From Streptomyces sp. NBRC 110611 (GTDB lineage Bacteria; Actinomycetota; Actinomycetes; Streptomycetales; Streptomycetaceae): 64,000 nucleotides of DNA. Made by a program: the position numbers and the translations under genes. The notes beneath the pieces are model-generated. The model was not told where the DNA came from, searched no databases, and worked only from the letters and a program-made list of their open reading frames with translations. The DNA is taken from positions 113,147 to 177,146 of the forward strand of contig NZ_BBUY01000015.1 in NCBI RefSeq assembly GCF_001590865.1. Direction: 5' to 3'. Below, piece after piece: positions 34,315 to 43,265 of this stretch (positions are counted from its first letter, which is position 1; each line of letters begins with the position of its first letter).

Positions 34315-34662
34315 GGCGTCCTCCGGGGCCCGCTTCGTTGCGTGGTGACTCGCGAGTAACCTTGAGCAGTGATCAGACTAGAGCGCCTTGCGCCGACGCG
34401 TAAGGGGCTGCGACCCACTGGTTCTCGGCGTGACCAGTGCGATAGGTGTACGTAGCACGCGCATCGCCCGATAATGCCGGGCCGCACCGATCACCCCTCA
34501 CCAGACCACAGCCGGGCACGCCGGTCGAGCCACGACGGAACGGCACGCTCCGCATTCATTCCGATGCGCGCCCGCTGCGCGCGGGATGCCCGCTGCACGA
34601 GGCGCACCCGTGACGCCAGGCATGCCCGTCACGCCAGGCGCGCCCGTGACGTCCTCAACGAC
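34315..34662. other. Intergenic region upstream of the acyl-CoA ligase
   Basis: About 350 bp with no convincing gene. It must hold the ligase promoter (minus strand). Short direct repeats of CGTGACGCCAGG/CGTCACGCCAGG type lie at 34609-34650. Short frames on both strands lack coding bias or start signals. Confidence 0.5.
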
Positions 34663-34707
34663 GCCGGGGCGCCGGGCCCCCCGTACGGGAGGACCCGGCG
34701 CCCCGGC
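34663..34707 (-). terminator. lepA terminator
   Basis: GCCGGGGCGCCGGG (34663-34676) pairs perfectly over 14 bp with 34694-34707, with a 17-nt loop. It lies 33 bp past the lepA stop on the minus strand. Confidence 0.78.
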
Positions 34708-34739
34708 GCTCTGCAGCTCCGCCGCTTCTTCCGCTGCCG

Positions 34740-36599
34740 CTACTTCTTCTTCTCGCCTTCGGAATCCGAGGACAGCACCGCAATGAAGGCCTCCTGGGGG
34801 ACCTCCACGCTGCCGACCATCTTCATCCGCTTCTTGCCTTCCTTCTGCTTCTCCAGCAGCTTCCGCTTACGGGAGATGTCACCGCCGTAGCACTTGGCGA
34901 GGACGTCCTTGCGGATGGCGCGGACCGTCTCACGGGCGATCACCCGGCTGCCGATGGCGGCCTGGATCGGCACCTCGAAGCCCTGCCGCGGGATCAGCTC
35001 GCGCAGCTTGGCCACCAGCCGAACGCCGTACGCGTACGCCTTGTCCTTGTGCGTGATCGCGGAGAACGCGTCGACCTTGTCGCCGTGCAGCAGGATGTCG
35101 ACCTTGACCAGGTCGGAGATCTGCTCGCCGGTGGGCTCGTAGTCCAGCGAGGCGTAGCCGCGGGTCTTGGACTTGAGCTGGTCGAAGAAGTCGAAGACGA
35201 CCTCCGCCAGCGGGAGCGTGTAGCGGATCTCGACGCGGTCCTCGGAGAGGTAGTCCATGCCGAGCAGGCTGCCGCGGCGGGTCTGGCACAGCTCCATGAT
35301 CGCGCCGATGAACTCGCTCGGCGCCAGGATCGTGGCCCGTACGACCGGCTCGTGCACCTCGTCGATCTTGCCGACCGGGAATTCGCTGGGGTTGGTGACC
35401 TCGTGCTCCGTGCCGTCCTCCATGATCACGCGGTAGATCACGTTGGGGGCGGTGGCGATCAGGTCGAGCCCGAACTCGCGCTCCAGGCGCTCGCGGATGA
35501 CCTCCAGGTGCAGCAGGCCCAGGAAGCCGACGCGGAAACCGAAGCCGAGCGCCGCGGAGGTCTCCGGCTCGTACACCAGGGCGGCGTCGTTGAGCTGGAG
35601 CTTGTCCAGGGCCTCGCGCAGCTCGGGGTAGTCCGAGCCGTCGAGCGGGTACAGGCCCGAGAACACCATCGGCTTGGGGTCCTTGTAGCCGCCGAGCGGC
35701 TCCTCGGCACCCTTGTTGAGCTGGGTGATCGTGTCACCGACCTTGGACTGGCGGACGTCCTTCACGCCGGTGATCAGGTAGCCGACCTCGCCTACGGAGA
35801 GGCCGTCGGCGGGCTTCATCTCCGGGGAGTTCGTACCGATCTCCAGCAGCTCGTGTGCCGCGCCGGTCGACATCATCTTGATGCGCTCGCGCTTGTTGAG
35901 CGTGCCGTCGACGACCTTCACGTACGTCACGACGCCGCGGTAGGAGTCGTAGACCGAGTCGAAAATCATCGCGCGGGCCGGGGCGTCCTTGGTGCCGACC
36001 GGGGGCGGGACCTCGCGGACGACCTTGTCCAGCAGCTCGGGGACGCCGACGCCGGTCTTGGCGGAGACCTTCAGCACGTCTTCGGGGTCGCAGCCGACCA
36101 GGTTGGCCAGCTCGGCGGCGAACTTCTCGGGCTGCGCGGCCGGCAGATCGATCTTGTTGAGGACGGGGATGATCGTGAGGTCGTTCTCCATCGCCAGGTA
36201 GAGGTTGGCGAGGGTCTGGGCCTCGATGCCCTGGGCGGCGTCGACGAGGAGGATGCAGCCCTCGCACGCGGCGAGCGAGCGGGAGACCTCGTAGGTGAAG
36301 TCGACGTGTCCAGGGGTGTCGATCATGTTGAGGATGTGGGTCGTGCCACTGTCCTCGCTCGGCGCCCAGGGCAGCCGGACCGCCTGGGACTTGATCGTGA
36401 TGCCGCGCTCGCGCTCGATGTCCATGCGGTCGAGGTACTGCGCGCGCATCTGCCGCTGCTCGACGACACCGGTCAGCTGGAGCATCCGGTCGGCGAGCGT
36501 CGACTTGCCGTGATCGATGTGCGCGATGATGCAAAAGTTACGGATGAGAGCCGGGTCGGTACGGCTCGGTTCCGGCACGTTCGTAGGGGTCGCGGGCAC
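34740..36599 (-). CDS. lepA: Elongation factor 4 (LepA)
   Basis: The 619-residue translational GTPase has G1 AHIDHGKST, G3 DTPGHVDF, G4 NKID, EF-G-like domains, and the LepA-specific C-terminal domain (ending in the Lys-rich stretch before the stop). It back-translocates or remodels stalled ribosomes and aids 30S biogenesis. The GTG at 36599 gives a start PATPTNVPEPSRTDPALIRNF that fits Streptomyces LepA length; an upstream in-frame start 20 codons earlier is less likely. It is divergent from rpsT across a 317-bp repeat-bearing spacer. Confidence 0.97.
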   Translation of the reverse strand: MPATPTNVPEPSRTDPALIRNFCIIAHIDHGKSTLADRMLQLTGVVEQRQMRAQYLDRMDIERERGITIKSQAVRLPWAPSEDSGTTHILNMIDTPGHVDFTYEVSRSLAACEGCILLVDAAQGIEAQTLANLYLAMENDLTIIPVLNKIDLPAAQPEKFAAELANLVGCDPEDVLKVSAKTGVGVPELLDKVVREVPPPVGTKDAPARAMIFDSVYDSYRGVVTYVKVVDGTLNKRERIKMMSTGAAHELLEIGTNSPEMKPADGLSVGEVGYLITGVKDVRQSKVGDTITQLNKGAEEPLGGYKDPKPMVFSGLYPLDGSDYPELREALDKLQLNDAALVYEPETSAALGFGFRVGFLGLLHLEVIRERLEREFGLDLIATAPNVIYRVIMEDGTEHEVTNPSEFPVGKIDEVHEPVVRATILAPSEFIGAIMELCQTRRGSLLGMDYLSEDRVEIRYTLPLAEVVFDFFDQLKSKTRGYASLDYEPTGEQISDLVKVDILLHGDKVDAFSAITHKDKAYAYGVRLVAKLRELIPRQGFEVPIQAAIGSRVIARETVRAIRKDVLAKCYGGDISRKRKLLEKQKEGKKRMKMVGSVEVPQEAFIAVLSSDSEGEKKK

Positions 36600-36710
36600 G
36601 CAGGGTCCATTCAGTGAACGCGGGTAGGCGGGACTCGGGTATCTGACGTCTTCCCCCATGGTCCCATGAGCGACGGAGTCGGTTCGGATTGGGCGGCCCG
36701 GACCAGCCCG

Positions 36711-36800
36711 CGGGCCGGGCGGACTGTGCCGGTGGACGGGTGTGCTGTACAGGCGGGCCGGGTGAGCTGTGCAAGCGGGCCGGGCGGACTGTGCCGGTGG
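36711..36800. repeat. 25-bp direct repeat pair in the lepA/rpsT spacer
   Basis: An exact 25-bp sequence beginning CGGGCCGGGCGGACTGTGCC occurs at 36711-36735 and 36776-36800, with a degraded middle copy (GGCGGGCCGGGTGAGCTGTG) near 36752-36771. The repeats sit between the lepA start and the probable rpsT promoter. No gene is visible in 36600-36916. Confidence 0.8.
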
Positions 36801-36812
36801 CCTCGGGCCGGT

Positions 36813-36842
36813 TTGGGACGCCGTAGACCCTGCTGGTAGCCT
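36813..36842 (+). promoter_or_regulatory. Candidate rpsT promoter
   Basis: TTGGGA (36813-36818) and TAGCCT (36837-36842), 18 nt apart, resemble a vegetative promoter about 75 bp upstream of the rpsT start. Position and resemblance are the only support. Confidence 0.4.
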
Positions 36843-36916
36843 GGTCCACTGCGCTTCGTGCCCTCTCTCGTACGGGGCGCGGCTAGAAACTCCAACGAAC
36901 CTGAAAAGGCTCTTTC

Positions 36917-37183
36917 GTGGCGAACATCAAGTCCCAGATGAAGCGGATCAAGACCAACGAGAAGGCTCGTCAGCGCAACAAGGCTGTCAAGTCGGCTCTG
37001 AAGACCTCGATCCGTCGTACCCGTGAGGCCATCGAGGCCGGCGACCTGCAGAAGGCCACCGCTGCCCAGGCCGAGGCGGCCCAGAAGCTCGACAAGGCCG
37101 TCAGCAAGGGTGTCATCCACAAGAACGCCGCCGCCAACAAGAAGTCGGCGCTGGCCAAGAAGGTCGCCGCCCTCAAGGGCTGA
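36917..37183 (+). CDS. rpsT: 30S ribosomal protein S20
   Basis: The 88-residue, Lys/Ala-rich basic protein begins MANIKSQMKRIKTNEKAR and ends KKVAALKG, as in actinobacterial S20. It binds 16S rRNA early in 30S assembly. The GTG start has GAAAAGG about 8 nt upstream. It is monocistronic, divergent from lepA, and followed 170 bp later by an intrinsic terminator with a T-run, leaving a long 3' untranslated region that may hold processed RNA. Confidence 0.97.
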   Translation: MANIKSQMKRIKTNEKARQRNKAVKSALKTSIRRTREAIEAGDLQKATAAQAEAAQKLDKAVSKGVIHKNAAANKKSALAKKVAALKG

Positions 37184-37356
37184 CCTTCCTCGCAAGTCCT
37201 TGCAAGACCTCTGCCGACAGGGATCCAGCGGCCCCTCTCACCGCTCCCGGTCGGTGCACCACCGCGCCGCACGCGGCCTGCGTTCGCCACGCGGGTGCGG
37301 CGCACCCGGCTCACCGGCGGCTCGTACCGCCGACGGAGCCAGCATCACTTGATGCG

Positions 37357-37398
37357 AAGGCCCCGCCTCGCCCCTTCCCCAGGGGCAGGCGGGGCCTT
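37357..37398. terminator. Intrinsic terminator, rpsT / holA
   Basis: AAGGCCCCGCCT (37357-37368) pairs with AGGCGGGGCCTT (37387-37398), and an inner GCCCC/GGGGC extends the stem. TTTT follows on the plus strand. The remaining parts of 37184-37589 show no gene, only a small dyad (CTTGCGA/TCGCAAG near 37440-37459). Confidence 0.85.
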
Positions 37399-37589
37399 TT
37401 GCATGCTCCGGATTGCGAGGGCTCTCTCACGGGTCCGGCTTGCGAGGACTTTCGCAAGGCTGGGTCCGAGGAGCCGACGTAATCCCGTGACACCACCGAT
37501 GCCGCTGTCACCACCGGTGCCGTCCGCGGGACCGGGTTCGTCACCGGGCCCCGGCGTGATCCGAGAAGACTCGAGAAGACGCGAGAAAA

Positions 37590-38588
37590 CTAGCGCGACG
37601 CGGCTCGTGCGGACCGCGCGGCCCGCGCGACACTTACGACAGCCTTCTCCAACGCGTACGCCGGATCGTCCCCGCCGCCCTTCACCCCCGCATCGGCATC
37701 CGCCACCGCACGCAGCGCCGTAGCCACGCCGTCCGCCGACCAGCCACGCATCTGCTGCCGCACCCGGTCGATCTTCCAGGGCGGCATGCCCAGGTCACGG
37801 GCGAGATCGCCGGGACGGGCACCGCGCGGAGCGGAGGCCAGCTTGCCGATGGCCCGGACCCCCTGGGCGAGCGCACTGGTGATCATGACGGGGGCGACGC
37901 CGGTCGCGAGCGCCCAGCGCAGCGCCTCGAGGGCCTCGGCGGCCCGGCCTTCGACGGCCCGGTCCGCGACGGTGAAACTCGACGCCTCGGCCCGGCCCGT
38001 GTAGTAACGGGCGACGACGGAGTCGTCGATCGTGCCCTCGACATCGGCGGCCAGCTGCGAACACGCCGACGCCAGCTCACGCAGATCGCTGCCGACCGCA
38101 TCGACCAGCGACTGGCAGGCTTCCGGCGTCGCGGAGCGCCCGGCCGCCCGGAACTCGCCCCGGACGAACGCCAGCCGGTCGGCCGGTTTGGTCATCTTGG
38201 GGCAGGCCACTTCCCGCGCACCGGCTTTACGGGCGGCGTCCAGCAGCCCCTTCCCCTTGGCACCGCCGGCATGCAGCAGTACGAGCGTGATCTCCTCGGC
38301 GGGCGAGCCGAGGTAGGCCTTGACGTCCTTGACGGTGTCCGCGGACAGGTCCTGGGCGGCCCGCACCACCACGACCTTGCGCTCGGCGAAGAGCGAGGGG
38401 CTGGTCAGCTCGGCGAGGGTGCCGGGCTGCAGCTGATCGGGGGTGAGGTCACGTACATCGGTGTCCGCGTCGGCTGCCCGGGCAGCCGCCACCACCTGCT
38501 GCATCGCACGCTCCAGCAGCAGTTCTTCCTGGCCCACCGCGATCGTGACGGGGGCGAGCGGGTCGTCGTGAGCTGTCTTCCTGGCCAT
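37590..38588 (-). CDS. holA: DNA polymerase III delta subunit
   Basis: The 332-residue clamp-loader subunit has an N-terminal AAA+-like domain (APVTIAVGQEELLLERAM, no Walker A, as expected for delta), a middle lid and a C-terminal collar domain (WALATGVAPVMITSALAQGVRAIGKL). It opens the beta clamp. The ATG at 38588 begins MARKTAHDDPL and gives the usual length; upstream extension lacks support. It lies between rpsT and comEC/comEA, a conserved context in Gram-positive bacteria. Confidence 0.93.
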   Translation of the reverse strand: MARKTAHDDPLAPVTIAVGQEELLLERAMQQVVAAARAADADTDVRDLTPDQLQPGTLAELTSPSLFAERKVVVVRAAQDLSADTVKDVKAYLGSPAEEITLVLLHAGGAKGKGLLDAARKAGAREVACPKMTKPADRLAFVRGEFRAAGRSATPEACQSLVDAVGSDLRELASACSQLAADVEGTIDDSVVARYYTGRAEASSFTVADRAVEGRAAEALEALRWALATGVAPVMITSALAQGVRAIGKLASAPRGARPGDLARDLGMPPWKIDRVRQQMRGWSADGVATALRAVADADAGVKGGGDDPAYALEKAVVSVARAARSARAASR

Positions 38589-38811
38589 CGCGGTCCAGCA
38601 TCCCACGCGCCACTGACAACGCCGCCCGCCCACTCCCCTGATGACACCCCTCGATTCCCCGGATGACGCCCCAATGACGGCCCGGTTCGGCCACAACAAT
38701 CAGAACCACAGCCCCGGGGGCTCTCCGGAAGCCGGAAGGCAGCCCGGACACTCCGTGCAGCCGACCGCCCCGCCCGACGACCGCACGGTCCTCCTGCCGG
38801 ACAATGGCCCG

Positions 38812-39099
38812 GTGAACGACCACGCCACCCAGCCCGCACGCCACAGCCGCCAGACCCGCCACACCCGCCACGTACTGGTCCTGCCGGACCGCGACGCGGC
38901 CGAAGAGGTGGCCGAAGCCCTGGCCGAACGCTTCGGCCTCACCGAGGAGCCCGAGCTCGTACGGGACGCCCTGGCCGGCGAGGACGACGCCGAGGACGCC
39001 CAGTGGCTGGTGGTGGTCGAGGACCCGGACGCCCGCCATGACCCGGAGCGCCTGGACGCCCTCGCCGCGGAGTACGAGGGCTGGCGCGAGGCCGAGTGA
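38812..39099 (+). CDS. Small acidic conserved-type protein (unknown)
   Basis: About 95 residues are expected from the GTG at 38812; longer in-frame starts at 38641 and 38674 add a Pro/Ser/Gly-rich segment with weaker coding character. The core HVLVLPDRDAAEEVAEALAERFGL is followed by a strongly acidic stretch with AQWLVVVEDPDA, then a Leu/Glu helix. I do not recognise a named family. It is divergent from holA, and its 3' end overlaps the antisense comEC tail by 161 bp. No good ribosome site was seen. Confidence 0.5.
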   Translation: MNDHATQPARHSRQTRHTRHVLVLPDRDAAEEVAEALAERFGLTEEPELVRDALAGEDDAEDAQWLVVVEDPDARHDPERLDALAAEYEGWREAE

Positions 39100-42046
39100 C
39101 GGCGAAAGGGCTCTCGCGGCGACAGCCGGGGCTCATGGGTGGGGGTGGCCGAACCCGGCAGGGGCCCCGTCGTGTGAGGCCGTCGTGAGCCCCTCGCGCA
39201 CAAACCTCTGGTGACGGCCCCCACCGCCCACGGGGCATTCGTCCGCCGGGCCTTCGCCCGCGGGGCGGACGGCCCCGGGACCGGCGGCCGCCGACGGCCG
39301 CGGAGAGCCTGCCGGGCGTGCCCAGGACCGCGAGGGCGCCGTCGGTATCCGTACGCAGCACCCGGGCGCCCAGAGCGTGCAGCACCGCGATGGTCCGGGG
39401 CGCCGGATGTCCGTACGGATTGCCGGCGCCCGCGGAGATCAGCGCCAGGCGCGGCGTCAGCCGCCGTATCAGCGCCGGGTCCTGGTACGCGGATCCGTGG
39501 TGCGCCACCTTCAGCACATCGACGGCGGACAACTCCGGATGCGCCGTCAGCAACGCCTGCTGGGACGGCGGTTCAAGATCGCCGAGCAGCAGCAGCTTCA
39601 GCCCGCCGGTACGGACGAGCAGGGTGACGCTGGCGTCGTTGGGCCCCTCGACGGCACCGGAGCCGAAGGCCCCCGGGGCGGCCGCGGGCGCAGGGGCCGG
39701 CGGCCAGAGGACTTCCCAGCTGAGGGGGCCCAGTCGGCGCCGCTCCCCCGGCATGGCGCGGATGACCGGGATCCGGGCGGCCGCGGATGTGGCACGCACG
39801 AACGCGGCCTGCCCCGGCGGATCCTCCAGCGTCGTGGTCTCGATCGCACCGACCGACCGGCCGCGCAGCGCCCCCGGGAGGCCGTCCACGTGATCGGCAT
39901 GGAAGTGGGTAAGGATCAGTAACGGGATCCGGCGGATACCGAGATCGGTGAGGCAGCGGTCGATCGCGCGAGGCTCGGGGCCGGTGTCCACCACCAGCGC
40001 GGTACCGTCTCCGGCCGCCAGCACCAGGCCGTCGCCCTGTCCCACGTCACAGACCACGGCGCGCCACCCGGGAGGCGGCCAGCCCGTGATGACGCGGGTG
40101 AACGGGGCCGGCCGGCACACCGCCAGGATCACCGCCAGCGCGCAGAGCGCACACAGCCAGGGGCGCCGCAGCACCCGGCCGGCGACCGGCACCACGGCCA
40201 CGGTGACGGCCGCCAGAGCCAACCCGCCCGCCCAGCCGCCGGGCCAGCCGAACTCCGCTCCCGGCAGCCCCGCCCCGGTACGGGCGACGCCGGCGATCCA
40301 CTCGGCCGGCCAGCCCGCACACCACGCCAGCGCCCGGGCGACCGGCAGGGCGACCGGAGCGGTGGCCAAGGCCGCGAACCCGAGCACCGTCGCCGGCCCC
40401 ACGGCCAGTTCGGCCAGCAGATTGCAGGGCACCGCGACCAGGCCCACCCGGGCGGCGAGCACGGCGACGACCGGCGCACAGACCGCCTGGGCGGCGGCCG
40501 CGGCGGCGATCACCTCGGCGAGCCGCGGCGGAACCCGCCGCCGCTGCAGGGCCGCGCTCCAGCGCGGGCCGAGCAGCAGCAACGCGCCGGTGGCCAGAAC
40601 GGAGAGCAGAAAGCCGTAACTGCGGGCCAGCCAGGGGTCGTAGAGGACCAGCAGCAGCACCGCCCCGGCCAGCGCGGGGAGCAGTGAGCGGCGGCGGCCG
40701 GTACCGATCGCCAGCAGCGTGATCAGGCCACAGGCGGCGGCCCGCAGCACGCTCGGGTCCGGGCGGCAGACGACCACGAACGCGAGCGCCAGCCCGCCAC
40801 CGAGGACGGCCGTACCGCGCAGCGACAGCCCCAGGCGCGGCGCCAGCCCCCGTCGCTCGGCCCGGGTGGCCAGGTGCGCCGGGCCGATCAGCAGAGCGAG
40901 CACAATCGTCAGATTGCTGCCGGAGACGGCGAGCAGATGCGTCAGGTCGGTGGCACGGAACGCATCGTCCAGGTCCGGTGCTACCCGCGAAGTGTCCCCC
41001 ACGACCAGACCGGGCAACAGGGCCCGGGCATCCGGCTTCAGCCCCTGGGTGGCGTCCCGGAGCCCGCCGCGCAGCCTTCCCGCCAGTCGCTGAAGCCTGT
41101 CGGGTGGACGGACCATGACCGGCTGCGCCGCGTCGCCCACCCGCAGCACGGCAGCGACCTGATCGCCGGTCGGCGACAGCGGCGGGACGGCGCGGGCGAC
41201 GACACGGACACGCGTCGAAGGCAGCAGCCCGCGCCAAACCGACGCCGCCCCGGGCGGAGGCCGGACGCCACCACTCGTGTCACCCCCTTCATCCCCTCCC
41301 CTCTCCCTCTGCCGCGCCCCTCCTCTTCCCGTCCCCGGTGCTGCCCCTCCCCGCTGCGGCACGACCGCCAGCACCGGCGTACGCACGGCCGTGACCTCAC
41401 CGTCGGGTGCTGTGACCCGGACCGCGTCGGCCGCGAACACCACTGCCGGCGGCGTTCGTTGAGAGCCGCGTACCCGTGGCCGGGTCAGCCGCGGATCGCC
41501 CGTCACCTCCAACTCCACCGTGACCCGTGCGAACCGCTCCGCCAGGGCGGGCAGCGGTCCCCGCCGGCCATCCGCCGCGTGCAGTGCCGCGGACGCGGCC
41601 CCTGCCGCGCCGCACAGCAGCGCTCCTGCCAGGGCGGCACAGGCTCCAGCGGACCACAGACGCGGTGCAGGGGATCGGCGGAACGGTCGGCGGAACCCCC
41701 TTGCCCGCCGGGCGCTGTCCGGCCCCGGACGGCTTCCCTCCGACTCGGGGCCAGGCGGCTCACCCACCCCCGTCTCACCCTCCGCCCGACGCCGGACCAC
41801 GGCCCGCCGCAGTGCGAACGCCGCGAGGACGACCGCCACCCCGCAGGCCACCGCCACCCCGCCGCCGGGTGCGCCCAGGGCGAGCGCCGCGGCTGCCCAG
41901 GCCGCCAGAGCCGGCACCACCAGGCGCAGATCCACCGGGCCGTCCTGCTGCGGATCGGAGGCACCGTGGGGCGAGACCGCCGTGGCGTGGGCAGGCGCCT
42001 GGGCGCTATGGAGACGAGGGCCGTGCGGGCCGTGGGTCCCGGTCAC
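38939..42046 (-). CDS. comEC: ComEC/Rec2 DNA-uptake channel with extended C-terminus
   Basis: The protein has N-terminal membrane segments, a central competence domain (LLPGLVVGDTSRV, LLAVSGSNLTIVLAL), multiple TM helices, and a C-terminal metallo-beta-lactamase-like domain (LTHFHADHVDGLPGAL, VLKVAHHGSAYQ). The recognisable protein ends near residue 920 (GTLAVLGTPGRL-type segment). About 115 more residues rich in Arg, Pro and Gly follow, with no domain, read antisense to the small acidic gene, suggesting the ancestral stop was lost. The GTG start overlaps the comEA stop (GTGA). Streptomyces are not classically competent; the role may be DNA import or nucleotide scavenging. Confidence 0.9.
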   Translation of the reverse strand: MTGTHGPHGPRLHSAQAPAHATAVSPHGASDPQQDGPVDLRLVVPALAAWAAAALALGAPGGGVAVACGVAVVLAAFALRRAVVRRRAEGETGVGEPPGPESEGSRPGPDSARRARGFRRPFRRSPAPRLWSAGACAALAGALLCGAAGAASAALHAADGRRGPLPALAERFARVTVELEVTGDPRLTRPRVRGSQRTPPAVVFAADAVRVTAPDGEVTAVRTPVLAVVPQRGGAAPGTGRGGARQRERGGDEGGDTSGGVRPPPGAASVWRGLLPSTRVRVVARAVPPLSPTGDQVAAVLRVGDAAQPVMVRPPDRLQRLAGRLRGGLRDATQGLKPDARALLPGLVVGDTSRVAPDLDDAFRATDLTHLLAVSGSNLTIVLALLIGPAHLATRAERRGLAPRLGLSLRGTAVLGGGLALAFVVVCRPDPSVLRAAACGLITLLAIGTGRRRSLLPALAGAVLLLVLYDPWLARSYGFLLSVLATGALLLLGPRWSAALQRRRVPPRLAEVIAAAAAAQAVCAPVVAVLAARVGLVAVPCNLLAELAVGPATVLGFAALATAPVALPVARALAWCAGWPAEWIAGVARTGAGLPGAEFGWPGGWAGGLALAAVTVAVVPVAGRVLRRPWLCALCALAVILAVCRPAPFTRVITGWPPPGWRAVVCDVGQGDGLVLAAGDGTALVVDTGPEPRAIDRCLTDLGIRRIPLLILTHFHADHVDGLPGALRGRSVGAIETTTLEDPPGQAAFVRATSAAARIPVIRAMPGERRRLGPLSWEVLWPPAPAPAAAPGAFGSGAVEGPNDASVTLLVRTGGLKLLLLGDLEPPSQQALLTAHPELSAVDVLKVAHHGSAYQDPALIRRLTPRLALISAGAGNPYGHPAPRTIAVLHALGARVLRTDTDGALAVLGTPGRLSAAVGGRRSRGRPPRGRRPGGRMPRGRWGPSPEVCARGAHDGLTRRGPCRVRPPPPMSPGCRRESPFAVTRPRASPRTPRRGRPGAPGHGGRPGPRPPPATGRPRRRPRRPGRPVRARAPR

Positions 42047-43152
42047 GGCTGCACCAGGGGCCGCAGATCGGCGAAGCGGCGATCACCGATACCGGTCACC
42101 TGGCGAAGCTGGTCCACCGAGGTGAATCCGCCGTGCCGGGTACGGAATTCGATGATGTGACGGGCCAGGACGGGTCCCACGCCCGGGAGGGCGTCCAGCT
42201 GCTGCTCACTCGCCGTACTGAGGCTCACCGGCCCGCCCGGCCCGCCTGCGGAACCCGGCGCCCCGCCCCCGGCATTGCCCGGCCCCATGCCCCCGGCGCC
42301 GCCACCACCCCCCTCCGCTTCCCCCGCTCCGGCAGCGCCGGCCTCACAGACGACGATCTGTTCGCCGTCGGTCAGCAGCCGCGCCCGGTTCAGCCCACGG
42401 GTGTTCGCCCCTTTCAGTACGCCACCCGCGGCCTGGAGGGCGTCGAACACCCTCGATCCAGGCGGCATCCGGTGAATTCCCGGGTGCCGGACCTTACCGG
42501 TGACATCGACGACCAGCTGTCGCCCCGGGCCGCCGGCGGTCGCGGCGGAGGAAGCCGCGACCGACGATGGTGGCGGCAGTGACTTCTGCTCGCCCGGGCC
42601 GGAGCCGGACGCCGCGGTCCGTTCCACTCCCGGGGCGCGTACCTGTTCAGGACGTCCGGTCCAGAAGTGCTGCACGGCGAAGCCCACGGCGACCACCAGC
42701 ACCAGGGCCAGTGCGGCCAGCGCCCTGGGGTCGGTACCGCACCGTAACTGCACCCAGAGCGGCAGACGTTCGCGTACCGCAAGGCACGTCCGCTCCCAAC
42801 GGCGGGGGCCTGGTGGATCGTGTCCAGGGGGCGGCGACTCCCCCACGGCGGCCGTCCCGGCCTCACCGAAGACGGCCGCGATCCGCGCCCGTACGCGCTC
42901 GCGCTCCCACTCCCGCCGTTCCGCCGCACGGGACGGCACCGACAGTCCCGACGATCCGGAGGATCTGAAGGGCAGGGCGGGATCGGAGGGAGGCGCAGAG
43001 GAAGGCGGGGGTGGGGGTGGAGGTGGAGGTGGAGGTGACGAAGCCACGGCAACCGATGACGCTGCTGAGGTCGACGAAGCCGATGAAGCCAGTGCCGCCA
43101 TGACAGCCATGGAGGCCGGGGAATCCGACTGAGTGGATCGAGGTGAGTTCAT
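42043..43152 (-). CDS. comEA: ComEA-type helix-hairpin-helix protein
   Basis: The 369-residue protein has a Ser/Ala-rich N-terminus, a run of 11 prolines (GGT/GGA-rich tract near 43008-43037), one TM helix (ALAALALVLVVAVGFAVQHF, near 175), a SLBB-like domain (VVDVTGKVRHPGIHRMPPGSRV) and a C-terminal double helix-hairpin-helix (LSTASEQQLDALPGVGPVLARHII, then GIGDRRFADL). It should bind double-stranded DNA outside the membrane and hand it to ComEC. A Gly-rich linker precedes the DNA-binding domain. The start is uncertain; the ATG at 43152 lacks a good ribosome site. Confidence 0.88.
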   Translation of the reverse strand: MNSPRSTQSDSPASMAVMAALASSASSTSAASSVAVASSPPPPPPPPPPPSSAPPSDPALPFRSSGSSGLSVPSRAAERREWERERVRARIAAVFGEAGTAAVGESPPPGHDPPGPRRWERTCLAVRERLPLWVQLRCGTDPRALAALALVLVVAVGFAVQHFWTGRPEQVRAPGVERTAASGSGPGEQKSLPPPSSVAASSAATAGGPGRQLVVDVTGKVRHPGIHRMPPGSRVFDALQAAGGVLKGANTRGLNRARLLTDGEQIVVCEAGAAGAGEAEGGGGGAGGMGPGNAGGGAPGSAGGPGGPVSLSTASEQQLDALPGVGPVLARHIIEFRTRHGGFTSVDQLRQVTGIGDRRFADLRPLVQP

Positions 43153-43265
43153 AGCGACTGACGGTAAACACGTCGCACAGATCTCGCTGAGCGGCCTCAA
43201 ATTCCGTGGACAACAGCCCAGTTGTGGATAACTTCGTCACCCACAGGGCATTCCTGTCGTCCCCT

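Noticed and set aside
34373..34555. A 60-codon minus-strand frame upstream of the acyl-CoA ligase
   Set aside because: No ribosome site, coding bias or conserved motif.
38939..42046. comEC/comEA as evidence of natural competence
   Set aside because: The genes are widespread in Streptomyces without demonstrated competence, and no pilus or regulator genes are in the window.
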